Positions 1 through 8,607 of a stretch of 56,217 bases of DNA are shown here, one piece after another. The stretch spans positions 1 to 56,217 of the forward strand of contig CAMDQH010000012.1 of NCBI GenBank assembly GCA_945905815.1, written 5' to 3'. Below the pieces are notes generated by a model. That model was not told the DNA's origin, ran no database searches, and saw only the letters and a program-made list of their open reading frames with translations. Origin of the DNA: Bacteriovorax stolpii. GTDB lineage: Bacteria; Bdellovibrionota; Bacteriovoracia; Bacteriovoracales; Bacteriovoracaceae. A program made the translations under genes and the position numbers. Within the stretch, counting starts at the first letter, position 1. The number at the start of each line of letters is the position of its first letter.

Positions 1-1716
1 CTCTTCACTTTCTGCCCAGATCTTACCACCATGCTTTGAGATGATGTGTTTAACGATGGAAAGGCCAAGACCTGTGCCTCGAGTTGTTTCCCGAGATGAA
101 TCGACGCGATAGAAGCGCTCAAAGATTCGCTGAATATGTTCTTTTGATATACCGGGCCCATCATCGGCAATTGAAATGTATCCCTTGTTCTCTTTAGTGT
201 ATGTCGAAATATTTATTGAAATCGTATCCCCTGAATACTTACAAGCATTATCAACCAAGTTGGATATAACCTGTTCCATCAGGCGGTCGTCACCCGTTAT
301 GGTTGTGAGCTGAATATCTTTGGTGATGCTGATTTTTTTATTAGGATAGCTGGCCCTAATATTACCAGCGACAGTAAAAATGAGCTCCTTAAGATCCAGG
401 ACATCGAACTTCATAACGTCTTTTGATTCAATCACGGACAAATTAAGAAGATCATTAAAGAGAGCAATCATTCGCTCAGTATTTACGACAATCTTCTCCA
501 GGAAGGTGTGCAGCTCAGGATCAAATTTATTTTTCTGCGATTCAAGTAGTTGTGTGTAGCCTTTGATTGATGTCAAGGGGGTTCTAATCTCATGGGAGAC
601 ATTGGCCACAAAATCAACTCGCATCTGTTCGGTTAATTTAAATTCGGTCACATCATAGAGGACACCAAGCGCGCCGCTAATCTTGCCTTCCGCATTTTTT
701 AGTGACGTGATCGTAAGATCAAAATATCTATCAGGGTTTAGAGATGAGAGGAAAGTGAGTCCCTTAAGAGAGACTTTTTCGCCGTTTTTTAGTACTGATC
801 TAAATGCCGCTAGCACATTTTCATCTGAAAGGGTGTGCCATAATTTAGGCATGATCTCTTTATAACTTTTTTCCTTCATGAAATTGCGTTTAAAATTAGA
901 GTTATAGAAAAGGACCGTCTCATAAGGATCAATTGCAATAATGTCATCATAGATTGATTCTAGAATGGTTGCGATTTTTTCGTTCTCCATTCGAACGTTA
1001 GTAATTTGGGTTTTTAACTGGTGATCAGCTTCGTTGAGGGCCTCATTAATTCGTGACCACTCATCTTTTTTGTACATGAGTTGAAGGTTCTTATTAAAGG
1101 GAATATCGATATTGAACTGTTCAACTTTATTCAGTATTCCGCCTAATGGCTTAGTGGCGTTGTAGAATAAAATTAAGAAAATTAGATAACTAAGTAAAGA
1201 AAAGGGGACAATACGAAGGAAGATAACTCGGTCAAAACGATTCATGTCATCTTTTAACGAAGTAATAGGAACGATTTTACGGATTACTGTGTCGTCTGAA
1301 AATTTCAAGCTGGCAAAAAGGGCCTTGGTTCCAAAGAAATCACTGTGCCTGACTTGAGAGAAAAAATCTTGTTTAAGACTTCCTTCAACTTCAGTCATGT
1401 CATTTACTTTTTTTCCTTGTTTCTCGGGATTTGAATCACAAAGAATAGTTCCGTCTTTGTTGATAATTGAGTAACGAGTGTCCTTGGGACGTAAATTCTG
1501 ACACCATTCATTTAAGTTTAATTTGGCGTTCTCAATTGTTGATTTGGTAGTTCGAAGGTTTTCTTCCACCTGAATCGTCATCTGAGAAACAAGACCTTCC
1601 TTGTACGAAGATCGATAAAAAAAGAGTATAAGGAAAATAGTTGGCAAAAATACAATAAACGACAGTCGCGCTATTCGATAAAAGAAGAACCAAGGATAAG
1701 TTATTTCAGATGACAT
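1..1716 (-). CDS. PhoR-type sensor histidine kinase (3' end beyond window)
   Basis: Membrane histidine kinase, 572 codons visible, still open at the window edge. Translating the minus strand from ATG 1716 gives a TM segment at about residues 15-33, an extracytoplasmic region of about 125 residues, and a second TM at about 162-183. A PAS-like domain follows (about 235-355). The H box reads VSHEIRTPLTSIKGY with His375 as the phosphorylation site. N box NLVDNACKYS, G1 box DDGPGIS, F box FERFYRVD and G2 box GTGLGLSIVKHI are all intact; only the extreme C-terminus is missing. The start overlaps the regulator stop by 11 bp, so the two are translationally coupled. PhoR-like by architecture; whether the signal is phosphate cannot be told. 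Confidence 0.9.
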   Translation of the reverse strand, partial: MSSEITYPWFFFYRIARLSFIVFLPTIFLILFFYRSSYKEGLVSQMTIQVEENLRTTKSTIENAKLNLNEWCQNLRPKDTRYSIINKDGTILCDSNPEKQGKKVNDMTEVEGSLKQDFFSQVRHSDFFGTKALFASLKFSDDTVIRKIVPITSLKDDMNRFDRVIFLRIVPFSLLSYLIFLILFYNATKPLGGILNKVEQFNIDIPFNKNLQLMYKKDEWSRINEALNEADHQLKTQITNVRMENEKIATILESIYDDIIAIDPYETVLFYNSNFKRNFMKEKSYKEIMPKLWHTLSDENVLAAFRSVLKNGEKVSLKGLTFLSSLNPDRYFDLTITSLKNAEGKISGALGVLYDVTEFKLTEQMRVDFVANVSHEIRTPLTSIKGYTQLLESQKNKFDPELHTFLEKIVVNTERMIALFNDLLNLSVIESKDVMKFDVLDLKELIFTVAGNIRASYPNKKISITKDIQLTTITGDDRLMEQVISNLVDNACKYSGDTISINISTYTKENKGYISIADDGPGISKEHIQRIFERFYRVDSSRETTRGTGLGLSIVKHIISKHGGKIWAESEE

Positions 1717-2404
1717 CTTTGAATCTATATCCGATGCCTCGGATAGTTTCAATCATATTGGAAGCTTCACCCAATTTTTTTCTTAATCCTGCAACATGTG
1801 TATCGATTGTTCGACCAGTTACAAAGATATTTTCGCCCTGGATGTTGTTGATAAACTGTTCACGGGTATAAACATGGCCTGGTTTTTGGGCCAACAAGAG
1901 CAATATCTTAAATTCAGTCGATGTGAGGGTTATTTCTTCTTTTTGAATGAAAACTCGACACTTGTTAATTTCAATTTTCAAAAGACCAAAATCAAGGATG
2001 TCACTCGATTTTGCCTTAGCATCATTCGCACTTCTCAACTGAACTCTCACTCTTGCTTGGAGAACATTGAGGTCAAAAGGCTTGGTAATATAATCGTCAG
2101 CACCGGCATCCAGACCAGCGACAATATTGTCGGCCTGAGTGAGTGCTGTAAGCATGATCACAGGTAGGTCTTTATAGGCCTTATTAGATTTGATTTTTTT
2201 AGTGAATTCCAAACCATTCATAGAGCCCGGTAACATCCAGTCTATGATAAACAGATCAATCTTTTCACCACGCTCAATAATAGAAATCGCCTTGTCCGCA
2301 CTTTCTACCGCGAGAACTGTATGGCCTTCCGATTTTAGTTGAAAAGCGATCAAGTCACGAATGTCCTGCTCGTCTTCAATAACCAGTATTTGGGCGTTTT
2401 TCAT
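1706..2404 (-). CDS. OmpR/PhoB-family response regulator
   Basis: DNA-binding response regulator of 232 aa, the usual length for the family. The receiver domain (about 1-120) has the acidic pair Glu10/Asp11, phospho-acceptor Asp55 (IIDWMLPG), Thr86 and Lys108 (YITKPFD). The C-terminal winged helix (about 130-232) carries the typical LTSTEFKILLLL and RTIDTHVAGLRKKLG segments and ends GIGYRF. It is the first gene of the operon with the kinase downstream. A tandem repeat just upstream looks like the binding site for this family, suggesting autoregulation. Closest to PhoB/PhoP types; the regulon is unknown. Confidence 0.93.
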   Translation of the reverse strand: MKNAQILVIEDEQDIRDLIAFQLKSEGHTVLAVESADKAISIIERGEKIDLFIIDWMLPGSMNGLEFTKKIKSNKAYKDLPVIMLTALTQADNIVAGLDAGADDYITKPFDLNVLQARVRVQLRSANDAKAKSSDILDFGLLKIEINKCRVFIQKEEITLTSTEFKILLLLAQKPGHVYTREQFINNIQGENIFVTGRTIDTHVAGLRKKLGEASNMIETIRGIGYRFKDVI

Positions 2405-2430
2405 GGACCATTTATATCAGATTCTTTTCT

Positions 2431-2457
2431 ATGATAAAGGTTAAGATTTGGTTAAGA
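2431..2457 (-). promoter_or_regulatory. candidate PhoB-like box and promoter of the two-component operon
   Basis: Two identical 8-bp copies of GGTTAAGA (2439-2446 and 2450-2457, plus-strand reading) are spaced at exactly 11 bp. Eleven-bp head-to-tail repeats are how PhoB/OmpR winged-helix dimers bind DNA. On the minus strand the repeats are followed two bases later by TATCAT (2431-2436), a 5/6 match to a -10 element, so the repeats occupy the -35 position as in activator-dependent Pho promoters. The inferred leader is about 20 nt. The site also faces the divergent lipoprotein operon starting at 2556. Confidence 0.5.
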
Positions 2458-2555
2458 GGGAAGGCCTCTCTGAATCTTTAGTGCGTTATATTAAGGCTTT
2501 GTGTCATTCATCTACTTAATTGACATTAATACCTAACGGGTCCAAAATTTTCCAA

Positions 2556-3512
2556 ATGAATTATCTCCTGTTTTTACTGCTATTAAGCAGCTGCTCGTTA
2601 TTTAAAAAAGCACCATCTTTGTCTGAAACTTCCAATGAAGTTCCAGGCTGGGTTTATTCGCCATATGAAGGATGCGCTGAAGCCTCTGAGTTGTGCGCAA
2701 CTGGTGAGGCCAAAACGCTTACTCAGGCAGATGCAGAGGCCAGAGCAAACCTAGGAAGTATCTTCGAAGTTAAAGTTCAGTCTGAATTAAATGTGACAAC
2801 AAGTGCTTCCCAAACATTTCCATGGCAAGCGCAGGTAAAAGAAGAAGTCCAAAAAACAATTAAAGAATCAGTCGATCAAATTCTTGAAACCGTACAAATT
2901 AAGAAGCATTTCAAAAAAGATGGTTTATCACACTCACTGGCCGCTCTTGATAGAAACAAAGCAAGTGAGTTGATTGGAAGCCGTTTGACAAAAGTGGATA
3001 GCGAGCTTGATACCTTGTGGGCGAATCATCAACGCACTAATTTACGTAGGATTGTAAAACTTTACATGGAACGTGAACGTCTGAATGAACGTTACTCCAT
3101 TATCTCAGGAGTCCCACGTCCTTCAAAAGTTTCCTGGCAAGAAATAATTAAGTGGAGAGAGTCAAAACCAAAAATGGAGGCCCTGCAATTTAAAGTAGGG
3201 CAAGCGCCAGATTGGATGAGAGAAAAAATTGTGGAGCTATTAACTGAAGCTGGTTTTCGGCTTGTAAAAGGCGATGCGGATAAAGTTGTCACTCTTCAAG
3301 TGGACTCAATTAAAGAGTTTCTGAATGTCGAAGGTTTTGAAAAACACACATTTACGCTTAATATGGCGAGTATTGTGAATGGAGATAAAAATCGATCATT
3401 TTCAATTTCTGAATCAGTCAATGGACGAAATCAGGCAGATGCACTTTTAAAAGTAAAAAACTTTTTCATTGAATATATTGAACAACATTTATCTGACTTA
3501 CGTTTAGATTAA
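2556..3512 (+). CDS. LPP20-like lipoprotein
   Basis: Predicted lipoprotein of 318 aa. ATG 2556 is chosen over the in-frame TTG 2520 because it puts the lipobox (LSSC, Cys13) directly behind a short hydrophobic signal; neither start has a clear Shine-Dalgarno. Residues about 45-150 resemble the LPP20 family: an Ala-rich DAEARANLG stretch, then a V-rich strand and a long amphipathic helix. The C-terminal half is not recognised. First of four consecutive lipoprotein genes; the next starts 17 bp downstream. The two lipoproteins that follow show similar Ala-rich helices, suggesting a shared envelope complex. The molecular role is unknown. Confidence 0.72.
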   Translation: MNYLLFLLLLSSCSLFKKAPSLSETSNEVPGWVYSPYEGCAEASELCATGEAKTLTQADAEARANLGSIFEVKVQSELNVTTSASQTFPWQAQVKEEVQKTIKESVDQILETVQIKKHFKKDGLSHSLAALDRNKASELIGSRLTKVDSELDTLWANHQRTNLRRIVKLYMERERLNERYSIISGVPRPSKVSWQEIIKWRESKPKMEALQFKVGQAPDWMREKIVELLTEAGFRLVKGDADKVVTLQVDSIKEFLNVEGFEKHTFTLNMASIVNGDKNRSFSISESVNGRNQADALLKVKNFFIEYIEQHLSDLRLD

Positions 3513-3528
3513 AAAAAAAGGAGCTTGT

Positions 3529-4212
3529 ATGAAGCTGATGCCTTTCTTGATTGCAATCCTAATCCTTGGTGCTGGCTGTTCTAGCAAAAAGAAAGTTAAG
3601 GATGTGGATAACACTGCAACGATTTCTCGTGATTTTGAAGTGAAAGACGCTTCTTCTACTTCTCGTCCAGGTTGGATTGAAGATGCATCTGTTTGGGTTG
3701 AACAAGAACAAATGGATGTTAGCAAATACCGTTATTTTTCTTTTGAGACAGAACCAAAGGTTAACCGTGAGATCGCTTGTAACCTGGCCAAGGCCAATCT
3801 TCGTGCTGATATAGCATCTGAGATTACTACGTTCATTCAGAAATCTCTCGCAGCTTCTGAAGAGGGGGCCCCGGCGATTGATCCTAACAATCCTAAAACT
3901 CAACCGATGAGAGAATTCGTTTCGAACACTCTTGCCGAAAGAGTTCAGTCAATGATTCACGGTGCAGCTGTGATCAAGACGTATTGGGAAAAACGCAATT
4001 ATATGCAGAAAATGGGTGCAAAAAAAGACTACATTGGCTTCACATGTGCCACATTAGTGAGAATGGATAACGCCCGTCTTAAAGCAGCGATTGAAAAAGC
4101 TTCTGAAGATATTGTTAACCAAACTGATGATGCTGCAACAAAAGAGAACGTAAAAAAAGCTCTTGATCAAGTTGATGAAGATTTTGTTAAGGCCCGTAAA
4201 GGCGAAGTATAA
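3529..4212 (+). CDS. lipoprotein, LPP20-related
   Basis: 227 aa with a lipoprotein signal (LGAGC, Cys17) and a strong Shine-Dalgarno (AAGGAG, 7 nt before ATG). The segment NLAKANLRADIASEITTFIQ (about residues 85-105) resembles the LPP20 signature also present in the preceding gene, so the two may be distant paralogues. The C-terminal 40 residues are charged and helical. Sits between an LPP20-like and an LpoB-like gene with 16- and 9-bp gaps, so almost certainly one operon. Probably anchored in the outer membrane facing the periplasm (inference). No enzymatic motif is seen. Confidence 0.7.
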   Translation: MKLMPFLIAILILGAGCSSKKKVKDVDNTATISRDFEVKDASSTSRPGWIEDASVWVEQEQMDVSKYRYFSFETEPKVNREIACNLAKANLRADIASEITTFIQKSLAASEEGAPAIDPNNPKTQPMREFVSNTLAERVQSMIHGAAVIKTYWEKRNYMQKMGAKKDYIGFTCATLVRMDNARLKAAIEKASEDIVNQTDDAATKENVKKALDQVDEDFVKARKGEV

Positions 4213-4221
4213 GGAGAATCT

Positions 4222-4827
4222 ATGAAATTATTAATTGCAGTTCTATCACTCACACTTTTGGCTTCTTCTTGTGGAAGTTTCAAGGCGAAAAGAGTTGATG
4301 CTAATGAATCAGATGAAAAAGGTCTTGGAATCACTGATAACTGGATGAGTGCTGATACCACTCAAGCAGTAACTGATATCGTGAAGCAAATCAAAGCGCA
4401 TCCTGGATTTGGCAAAATGAAGGCACGTCACCAGACGCCAAAGATTTTTATTGCAGAAGTTCAGAATCAAACATCTGAAGCTTATTTTCCAATTGGGGAT
4501 CTGAATGATGAACTCTTAAATGAGCTTTCACTTTCAGGTGAATACGAATTGGTTGATCAAGCGGCCCGTGAAAAAATTCTCGGAGAGATCACTTACCAAA
4601 ATGATGGAATGGTTGATCCTGCGACTGTGAAGAAAATAGGTAAGCAGACTGGTGCTGACGTCATGATTTTTGGTAACGTTTATATGAAACCGGAAAAGCG
4701 TGATGGGAAAACTATTAAAGAATATTCGGTTAACATGCGTATGACTGATATTGAGAGGGCGACTGAGCTTCTTCGTACTCGTACAAAAGTTTTCAAATAT
4801 TCTGAGAAGAATGCAACTGGATGGTAA
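4222..4827 (+). CDS. LpoB-family penicillin-binding-protein activator lipoprotein
   Basis: 201-aa lipoprotein (LLASSC lipobox, Cys17; Shine-Dalgarno AAGGAG). It matches the LpoB/PF13036 layout: a central PKIFIAEVQNQTSE strand, a conserved LNDELLNELSLSGEYELVD stretch, the helix ATVKKIGKQTGADVMIFGNV, and a strand YSVNMRMTDIERA. LpoB in enterobacteria is an outer-membrane lipoprotein that stimulates the class A synthase PBP1b across the peptidoglycan. In many non-enteric bacteria this family sits next to LPP20-like and large TPR-like lipoproteins, as here, and its partner there is unproven. The stop overlaps the next start by 7 bp. Confidence 0.82.
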   Translation: MKLLIAVLSLTLLASSCGSFKAKRVDANESDEKGLGITDNWMSADTTQAVTDIVKQIKAHPGFGKMKARHQTPKIFIAEVQNQTSEAYFPIGDLNDELLNELSLSGEYELVDQAAREKILGEITYQNDGMVDPATVKKIGKQTGADVMIFGNVYMKPEKRDGKTIKEYSVNMRMTDIERATELLRTRTKVFKYSEKNATGW

Positions 4828-6479
4828 AACCTTCACTTAATCTTTTATTCTTATCTCTTCTTTTGGTCTTGGGGGCATGTGCCTCCAAGTCAAAGGATCA
4901 GATGCGCGCTTTCCGCGAAGCCTATGCTGCCGGGGAATTTAGTAAAGCCTCTGAAATTTTAAAAGAAAGTGAATTAAAAAAAGACAAAAAGAGCGTCCTC
5001 CTTTTGAATCTTGAAGAAGGCTCACTCTTTTTGGCCCAAGGAAATGAGTCCGCTGCCATTGTCTCTTTTCAGACAGCGATTGAATTAATTGATCAACTCT
5101 ACACCAAGAAAATATCGGCCAAGGTTGCCTCATTTTTAGTCAACGACGCTTCAGATGTATTTTACGGCGCCAGCTATGAGCGATCATTTGCTCATTATTT
5201 TTTATCTAAGGCCTACTATAGTCGTTATTTGAAGACACAAAATAAATTGGATCTCCAGGGAGCAAGGGGAACAATTCTTGCTTGGGACTCTTACTTTTCA
5301 CAACTTCAAAGAAGTGCAGCTGTTAAAACTATTTATCAGAATGATTTGATGCTTAAAATATTTGGAGCAGAAATTCATGAAGTGAGCGAAATTCGCTCTG
5401 ATAAGCAAATTTCGCTACAATTATATAAAGATGCTTTGGGAATTCTAGAAACCATGGGTGGAGCTTTTTCTGTCTTTAATACCAACAGTAAGGATTTTGT
5501 TAAAGATTTAGAAAATTCACTAAGTGAGGGGAGTAAGCCTTCCTCAAAGGCCTATGTCTCTACTTTGGCCCAACATGATTTGACAAACTTTCTTCACTAC
5601 AAAATTCTAGCTCTAACTCGAGAAATCCGGAACACTGATTTTAATGTACAGCTTAAAGCACTTAAGCCTATTCCTGAGACTCTGAAAAAAGTTAATGGTC
5701 CAAAAGGAAATGTTGTTATTGTTTTGGAAGAGGGATTTATTCCTCAAAAAATTGGAAAGCCATTTAATATTGGACTCAAGGGGGCTGTTGATTCAGTTGA
5801 AAATCCAGCCGCCAAGGCTTTCATAGAAACTGTTGGTGGCGCAGTACTGACTGCTTTTGCGATGAACACCCTTGGTATGGGACCCACAAATTCCACAGGC
5901 CCTGGAAGTTTTGTTTTTGCGGTAGATGTCATGCATGCAGGAGTTAAGGAAGTGGCCATTGCTTTTGAACTTCCCATGATTGATAGTTCACCGAAACTAA
6001 ATGACTATAAACTTTTCATCCTTGATGAAACTGGAAAAGTGCTCCAAGAAGAACCGCTTGCGATCATTTCTGAAAATGGTGAAATCGCAAAACTGGTTCT
6101 TGAAGAAGATGTAGTGAGTCGTTATGTGAAAACTGGGACTCGAGTGGCCGTGAAACATATTCTTGCTATTGTGGCAGCGATGCAGATTCATGACAGATTG
6201 AAAGAAAGTGGATCTTTTATTGCTGGTGCTGCCGCCATGGCAACCTATGTAGCAGCATCTAAGGGGATTGAGGCGATGGAAAAAGCTGATACCCGTCATT
6301 GGACAACACTTCCGCAGGCCTTCAGGATGATGGAACTGAATCTTCCTTCAGGGAACTACCAGATTGCCTTGGCGCTCAAAAATAATGCTCAAGATCCGAG
6401 TAAAATGAAAGTTCTCGGCAATATCAAGGTAATTGAGTCAGCTAAGGCCATCCATACCTTCAAATTAACCTCATTTTGA
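4821..6479 (+). CDS. large TPR-like lipoprotein (COG3014-type)
   Basis: 552-aa lipoprotein with signal LLLVLGAC (Cys19). The N-terminal half (about 25-260) is helical and TPR-like, with repeats such as AAGEFSKASEILKES and SAAIVSFQTAIELI. The second half has strands (GNVVIVLEEGFIPQKIGKPF) and two glycine/alanine-rich hydrophobic stretches at about 340-360 and 455-480. This two-part plan fits the COG3014 family that neighbours LpoB-like and LPP20-like genes in other Gram-negatives. It overlaps the LpoB-like gene by 7 bp, the mark of translational coupling, and ends the four-gene lipoprotein set. Family assignment is from memory of the domain plan. Confidence 0.65.
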   Translation: MVKPSLNLLFLSLLLVLGACASKSKDQMRAFREAYAAGEFSKASEILKESELKKDKKSVLLLNLEEGSLFLAQGNESAAIVSFQTAIELIDQLYTKKISAKVASFLVNDASDVFYGASYERSFAHYFLSKAYYSRYLKTQNKLDLQGARGTILAWDSYFSQLQRSAAVKTIYQNDLMLKIFGAEIHEVSEIRSDKQISLQLYKDALGILETMGGAFSVFNTNSKDFVKDLENSLSEGSKPSSKAYVSTLAQHDLTNFLHYKILALTREIRNTDFNVQLKALKPIPETLKKVNGPKGNVVIVLEEGFIPQKIGKPFNIGLKGAVDSVENPAAKAFIETVGGAVLTAFAMNTLGMGPTNSTGPGSFVFAVDVMHAGVKEVAIAFELPMIDSSPKLNDYKLFILDETGKVLQEEPLAIISENGEIAKLVLEEDVVSRYVKTGTRVAVKHILAIVAAMQIHDRLKESGSFIAGAAAMATYVAASKGIEAMEKADTRHWTTLPQAFRMMELNLPSGNYQIALALKNNAQDPSKMKVLGNIKVIESAKAIHTFKLTSF

Positions 6480-6526
6480 TTTAAATTTTTCTCTAGAATT
6501 CGTTAGGTTCGCCGAAGAGCAACTTA

Positions 6527-7447
6527 ATGAAGTACTGCGCGGCATTTTTGCTTATATTCTCACTTTCATTTTCGCTCCGGGCCATGGAAGAAAAGACCAT
6601 TCATATTGAAGGTCAAACAACCCAGTCTAGCTGGATGGACTTTACTTCTTCTTCTGATCTTAATTTTCAAAAGCTTTTTGAACTACTTGCTCGCTCACGA
6701 ACTGGTGAGAAGCTGATGAAAGAAGCCCAGTTTAAAGCCGCACGAATGGGGATGACACTTACTGATGTTGTAAAAGTTGGGGATTCTTCTTTGACTGATA
6801 CAACCCTTGTTCGAAAATTTTCTCCGAGCTCACCTGAGCATGTCATTTATGAATCACGCTCTGTTGTGCATATTAGTCGCCACCTTAGTTGGAATGACGC
6901 ATTACTGGATCTGGCCCATGAGTTAACACATTTTGTTTATCGCGAAAGTTTCAATCCTTACTCAGATAGCTTTAATGCCAAGGACTTCATTAAGAGCACC
7001 ATTGAGGGTGAAGGCGGGGAAGTTCAGGCCTTTATAACTGAGTGCCGAGTTTTAAAAGAGCTTTTTTCAAATAAAGCACAGACTCGCTCTCACTGCCAAA
7101 AAATCGAAAATGATCGAGGCGAATTATCATTCAGTAAGGCCGTTGAGCTTTTCTATAATGTCGGACACTATTACTCGGAATTTAGTAAGCAACTTGAGGG
7201 CCGCTCCATCGCTAGCTCCTTTTCAGACCTAAAAGGCGAAAAAATAAATTTTATTTCCTCGGCTTATGGTGTTCCATACCCAATTGCTGCATTGATGGAA
7301 TTTGATTTGGTACTTAATAAGGTTTGTGAGAACGATAAGAAGCGTCTTGTCTATATGCAGCAAGGTCCCAAACGTGGACCAGCATCAATAACAGCAGAAA
7401 ATGTAAAATTCCAAGAAACCTTCACTTCCCGCTGTCCTACAAAATAA
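6527..7447 (+). CDS. exported putative zinc metallopeptidase (HExxH)
   Basis: 306 aa with a Sec signal peptide (about 1-19, cleavage near LRA-ME). The motif HELTH (His131, Glu132, His135) lies in a hydrophobic helix, LLDLAHELTHFVY, as expected for a zincin active site. Acidic residues Glu160, Glu162 and Glu165, about 25-30 residues later, are candidates for the third zinc ligand, as in gluzincins. No family is recognised beyond the motif. Four to five Cys residues follow, compatible with disulfides in the periplasm or outside. It begins 47 bp after the lipoprotein operon and may be cotranscribed. Substrate unknown; a non-catalytic role is possible. Confidence 0.6.
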   Translation: MKYCAAFLLIFSLSFSLRAMEEKTIHIEGQTTQSSWMDFTSSSDLNFQKLFELLARSRTGEKLMKEAQFKAARMGMTLTDVVKVGDSSLTDTTLVRKFSPSSPEHVIYESRSVVHISRHLSWNDALLDLAHELTHFVYRESFNPYSDSFNAKDFIKSTIEGEGGEVQAFITECRVLKELFSNKAQTRSHCQKIENDRGELSFSKAVELFYNVGHYYSEFSKQLEGRSIASSFSDLKGEKINFISSAYGVPYPIAALMEFDLVLNKVCENDKKRLVYMQQGPKRGPASITAENVKFQETFTSRCPTK

Positions 7448-7479
7448 TTTATACATCTCTTGATTTCCATCGGAAATGA

Positions 7480-7508
7480 TTGAAATTTCTGGCCCTAGAA
7501 GGTAAAAC
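7480..7508 (+). promoter_or_regulatory. candidate sigma70-type promoter for nuoBCDI
   Basis: TTGAAA (7480-7485), a 17-bp spacer, then TAAAAC (7503-7508), upstream of nuoB with its Shine-Dalgarno GGAG at 7535. Matches are 5/6 and 4/6 to the consensus hexamers. Placement in the only gap before nuoB makes it plausible; there is no other support. Confidence 0.4.
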
Positions 7509-7546
7509 TAAGGCTAGTATATTTTCAGTTGAACCGGAGTAAATCC

Positions 7547-8029
7547 ATGCAAGATGGTGTTGTTCTCACGACTCTCGATGAGTTTTTAAACTGGGGTCGA
7601 AAAAATTCCTTATGGCCAATGACCTTTGGTCTAGCTTGTTGCGCGATTGAAATGATGGCAACAGGTGCAGCAAAATATGATCTTGAAAGATTTGGTTGTG
7701 GGGCTTTCATGGCCACTCCTCGTCGTGCGGATCTTATGATTGTTGCTGGAACCGTAACGCTAAAAATGGCGACTCGTGTGAAAGTGCTTTACGAGCAAAT
7801 GGCCGAACCAAAATATGTTATCTCAATGGGTTCTTGTGCAAACAAGGGTGGTCCTTATTGGCAATACGGTTATCACGTTCTTAAAGGCGTTGATGAAGTA
7901 GTCCCTGTTGATGTTTATGTTCCTGGTTGTCCTCCACGTCCGGAAGCTCTTATCGAGGGTGTAATGACTCTTCAGAAGAAAATAGCTAACGAGCGTCTTC
8001 TTCGTAATAAGTGGGTTAAACATGCATAA
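7547..8029 (+). CDS. nuoB: NADH-quinone oxidoreductase subunit B (NuoB)
   Basis: Complex I subunit that holds iron-sulfur cluster N2, the last electron carrier before quinone, on the cytoplasmic arm. ATG 7547 has a GGAG Shine-Dalgarno 8 nt upstream and gives 160 aa, the usual length; an upstream in-frame TTG lacks these. N2 ligands are visible: tandem Cys31-Cys32 ([10 protein letters not shown]), Cys97 (MGSCAN) and Cys128 (PGCPPRPEA). The loop between the third and fourth ligands is about two residues longer than in E. coli ([11 protein letters not shown]). First gene of nuoBCDI; no nuoA precedes it. It overlaps nuoC by 8 bp. Confidence 0.96.
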   Translation: MQDGVVLTTLDEFLNWGRKNSLWPMTFGLACCAIEMMATGAAKYDLERFGCGAFMATPRRADLMIVAGTVTLKMATRVKVLYEQMAEPKYVISMGSCANKGGPYWQYGYHVLKGVDEVVPVDVYVPGCPPRPEALIEGVMTLQKKIANERLLRNKWVKHA

Positions 8030-8594
8030 GGAATTATCAGACCTGATTAACAGAAATGTTTCGGGTGCAAACGCAGTTGCTTATTTAACTGCAGATGCAA
8101 AGAAGTTTGATTCAAGCATTACTGTTGAAACTTCTCACATTTACAAAGTAGTAGAGTTTCTTAAAACAAATAAAACAACTTCATTCAATTCTCTACACTG
8201 TATTAGTGGTGTGGATTATACCGATTACATGGAAGTCTGCTACATGCTGACTAACTATGATCCGAGTGCGGTGAGAAATCTTACTCTTAAAGTAAGAGTC
8301 ACTGATCGTGTGAATGCTGCAATTGATTCAGTGGTTGGCCAATTCGTTTCAGCTGATTTTCTTGAGCGCGAAGTTTATGACATGTTCGGAATCAAGTTTA
8401 ACAATCATCCAGATATGAGAAGAATTCTTTGTCCTGATGATTGGGAAGGGTTCCCGCTTCGTAAAGATTACGTTGCTCAGAAAGATTACAACGGCATGAC
8501 TGTTTATCCTGATAACAAGATGAACATGGAAGACCGAGAGTTTATTGTACGTCAGAATATGATTAAGAAAGCTCAAGCAGAAAAAGCTCAATAA
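8022..8594 (+). CDS. nuoC: NADH-quinone oxidoreductase subunit C (NuoC)
   Basis: 190-aa 30-kDa-type subunit of the complex I connecting arm, which packs against NuoD and NuoB. The family signature is intact near the C-terminus: [20 protein letters not shown] followed by [17 protein letters not shown]. The length is that of a stand-alone NuoC, so it is not fused to NuoD as in E. coli. The start overlaps the nuoB stop (ATGCATAA), and nuoD begins 13 bp downstream. Confidence 0.95.
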   Translation: MHKELSDLINRNVSGANAVAYLTADAKKFDSSITVETSHIYKVVEFLKTNKTTSFNSLHCISGVDYTDYMEVCYMLTNYDPSAVRNLTLKVRVTDRVNAAIDSVVGQFVSADFLEREVYDMFGIKFNNHPDMRRILCPDDWEGFPLRKDYVAQKDYNGMTVYPDNKMNMEDREFIVRQNMIKKAQAEKAQ

Positions 8595-8607
8595 GAAGGT
8601 AGAACAT

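Noticed and set aside
1796-2167. Plus-strand reading frame opposite the response regulator
   Set aside because: Antisense shadow of a well-conserved gene, without a ribosome site.
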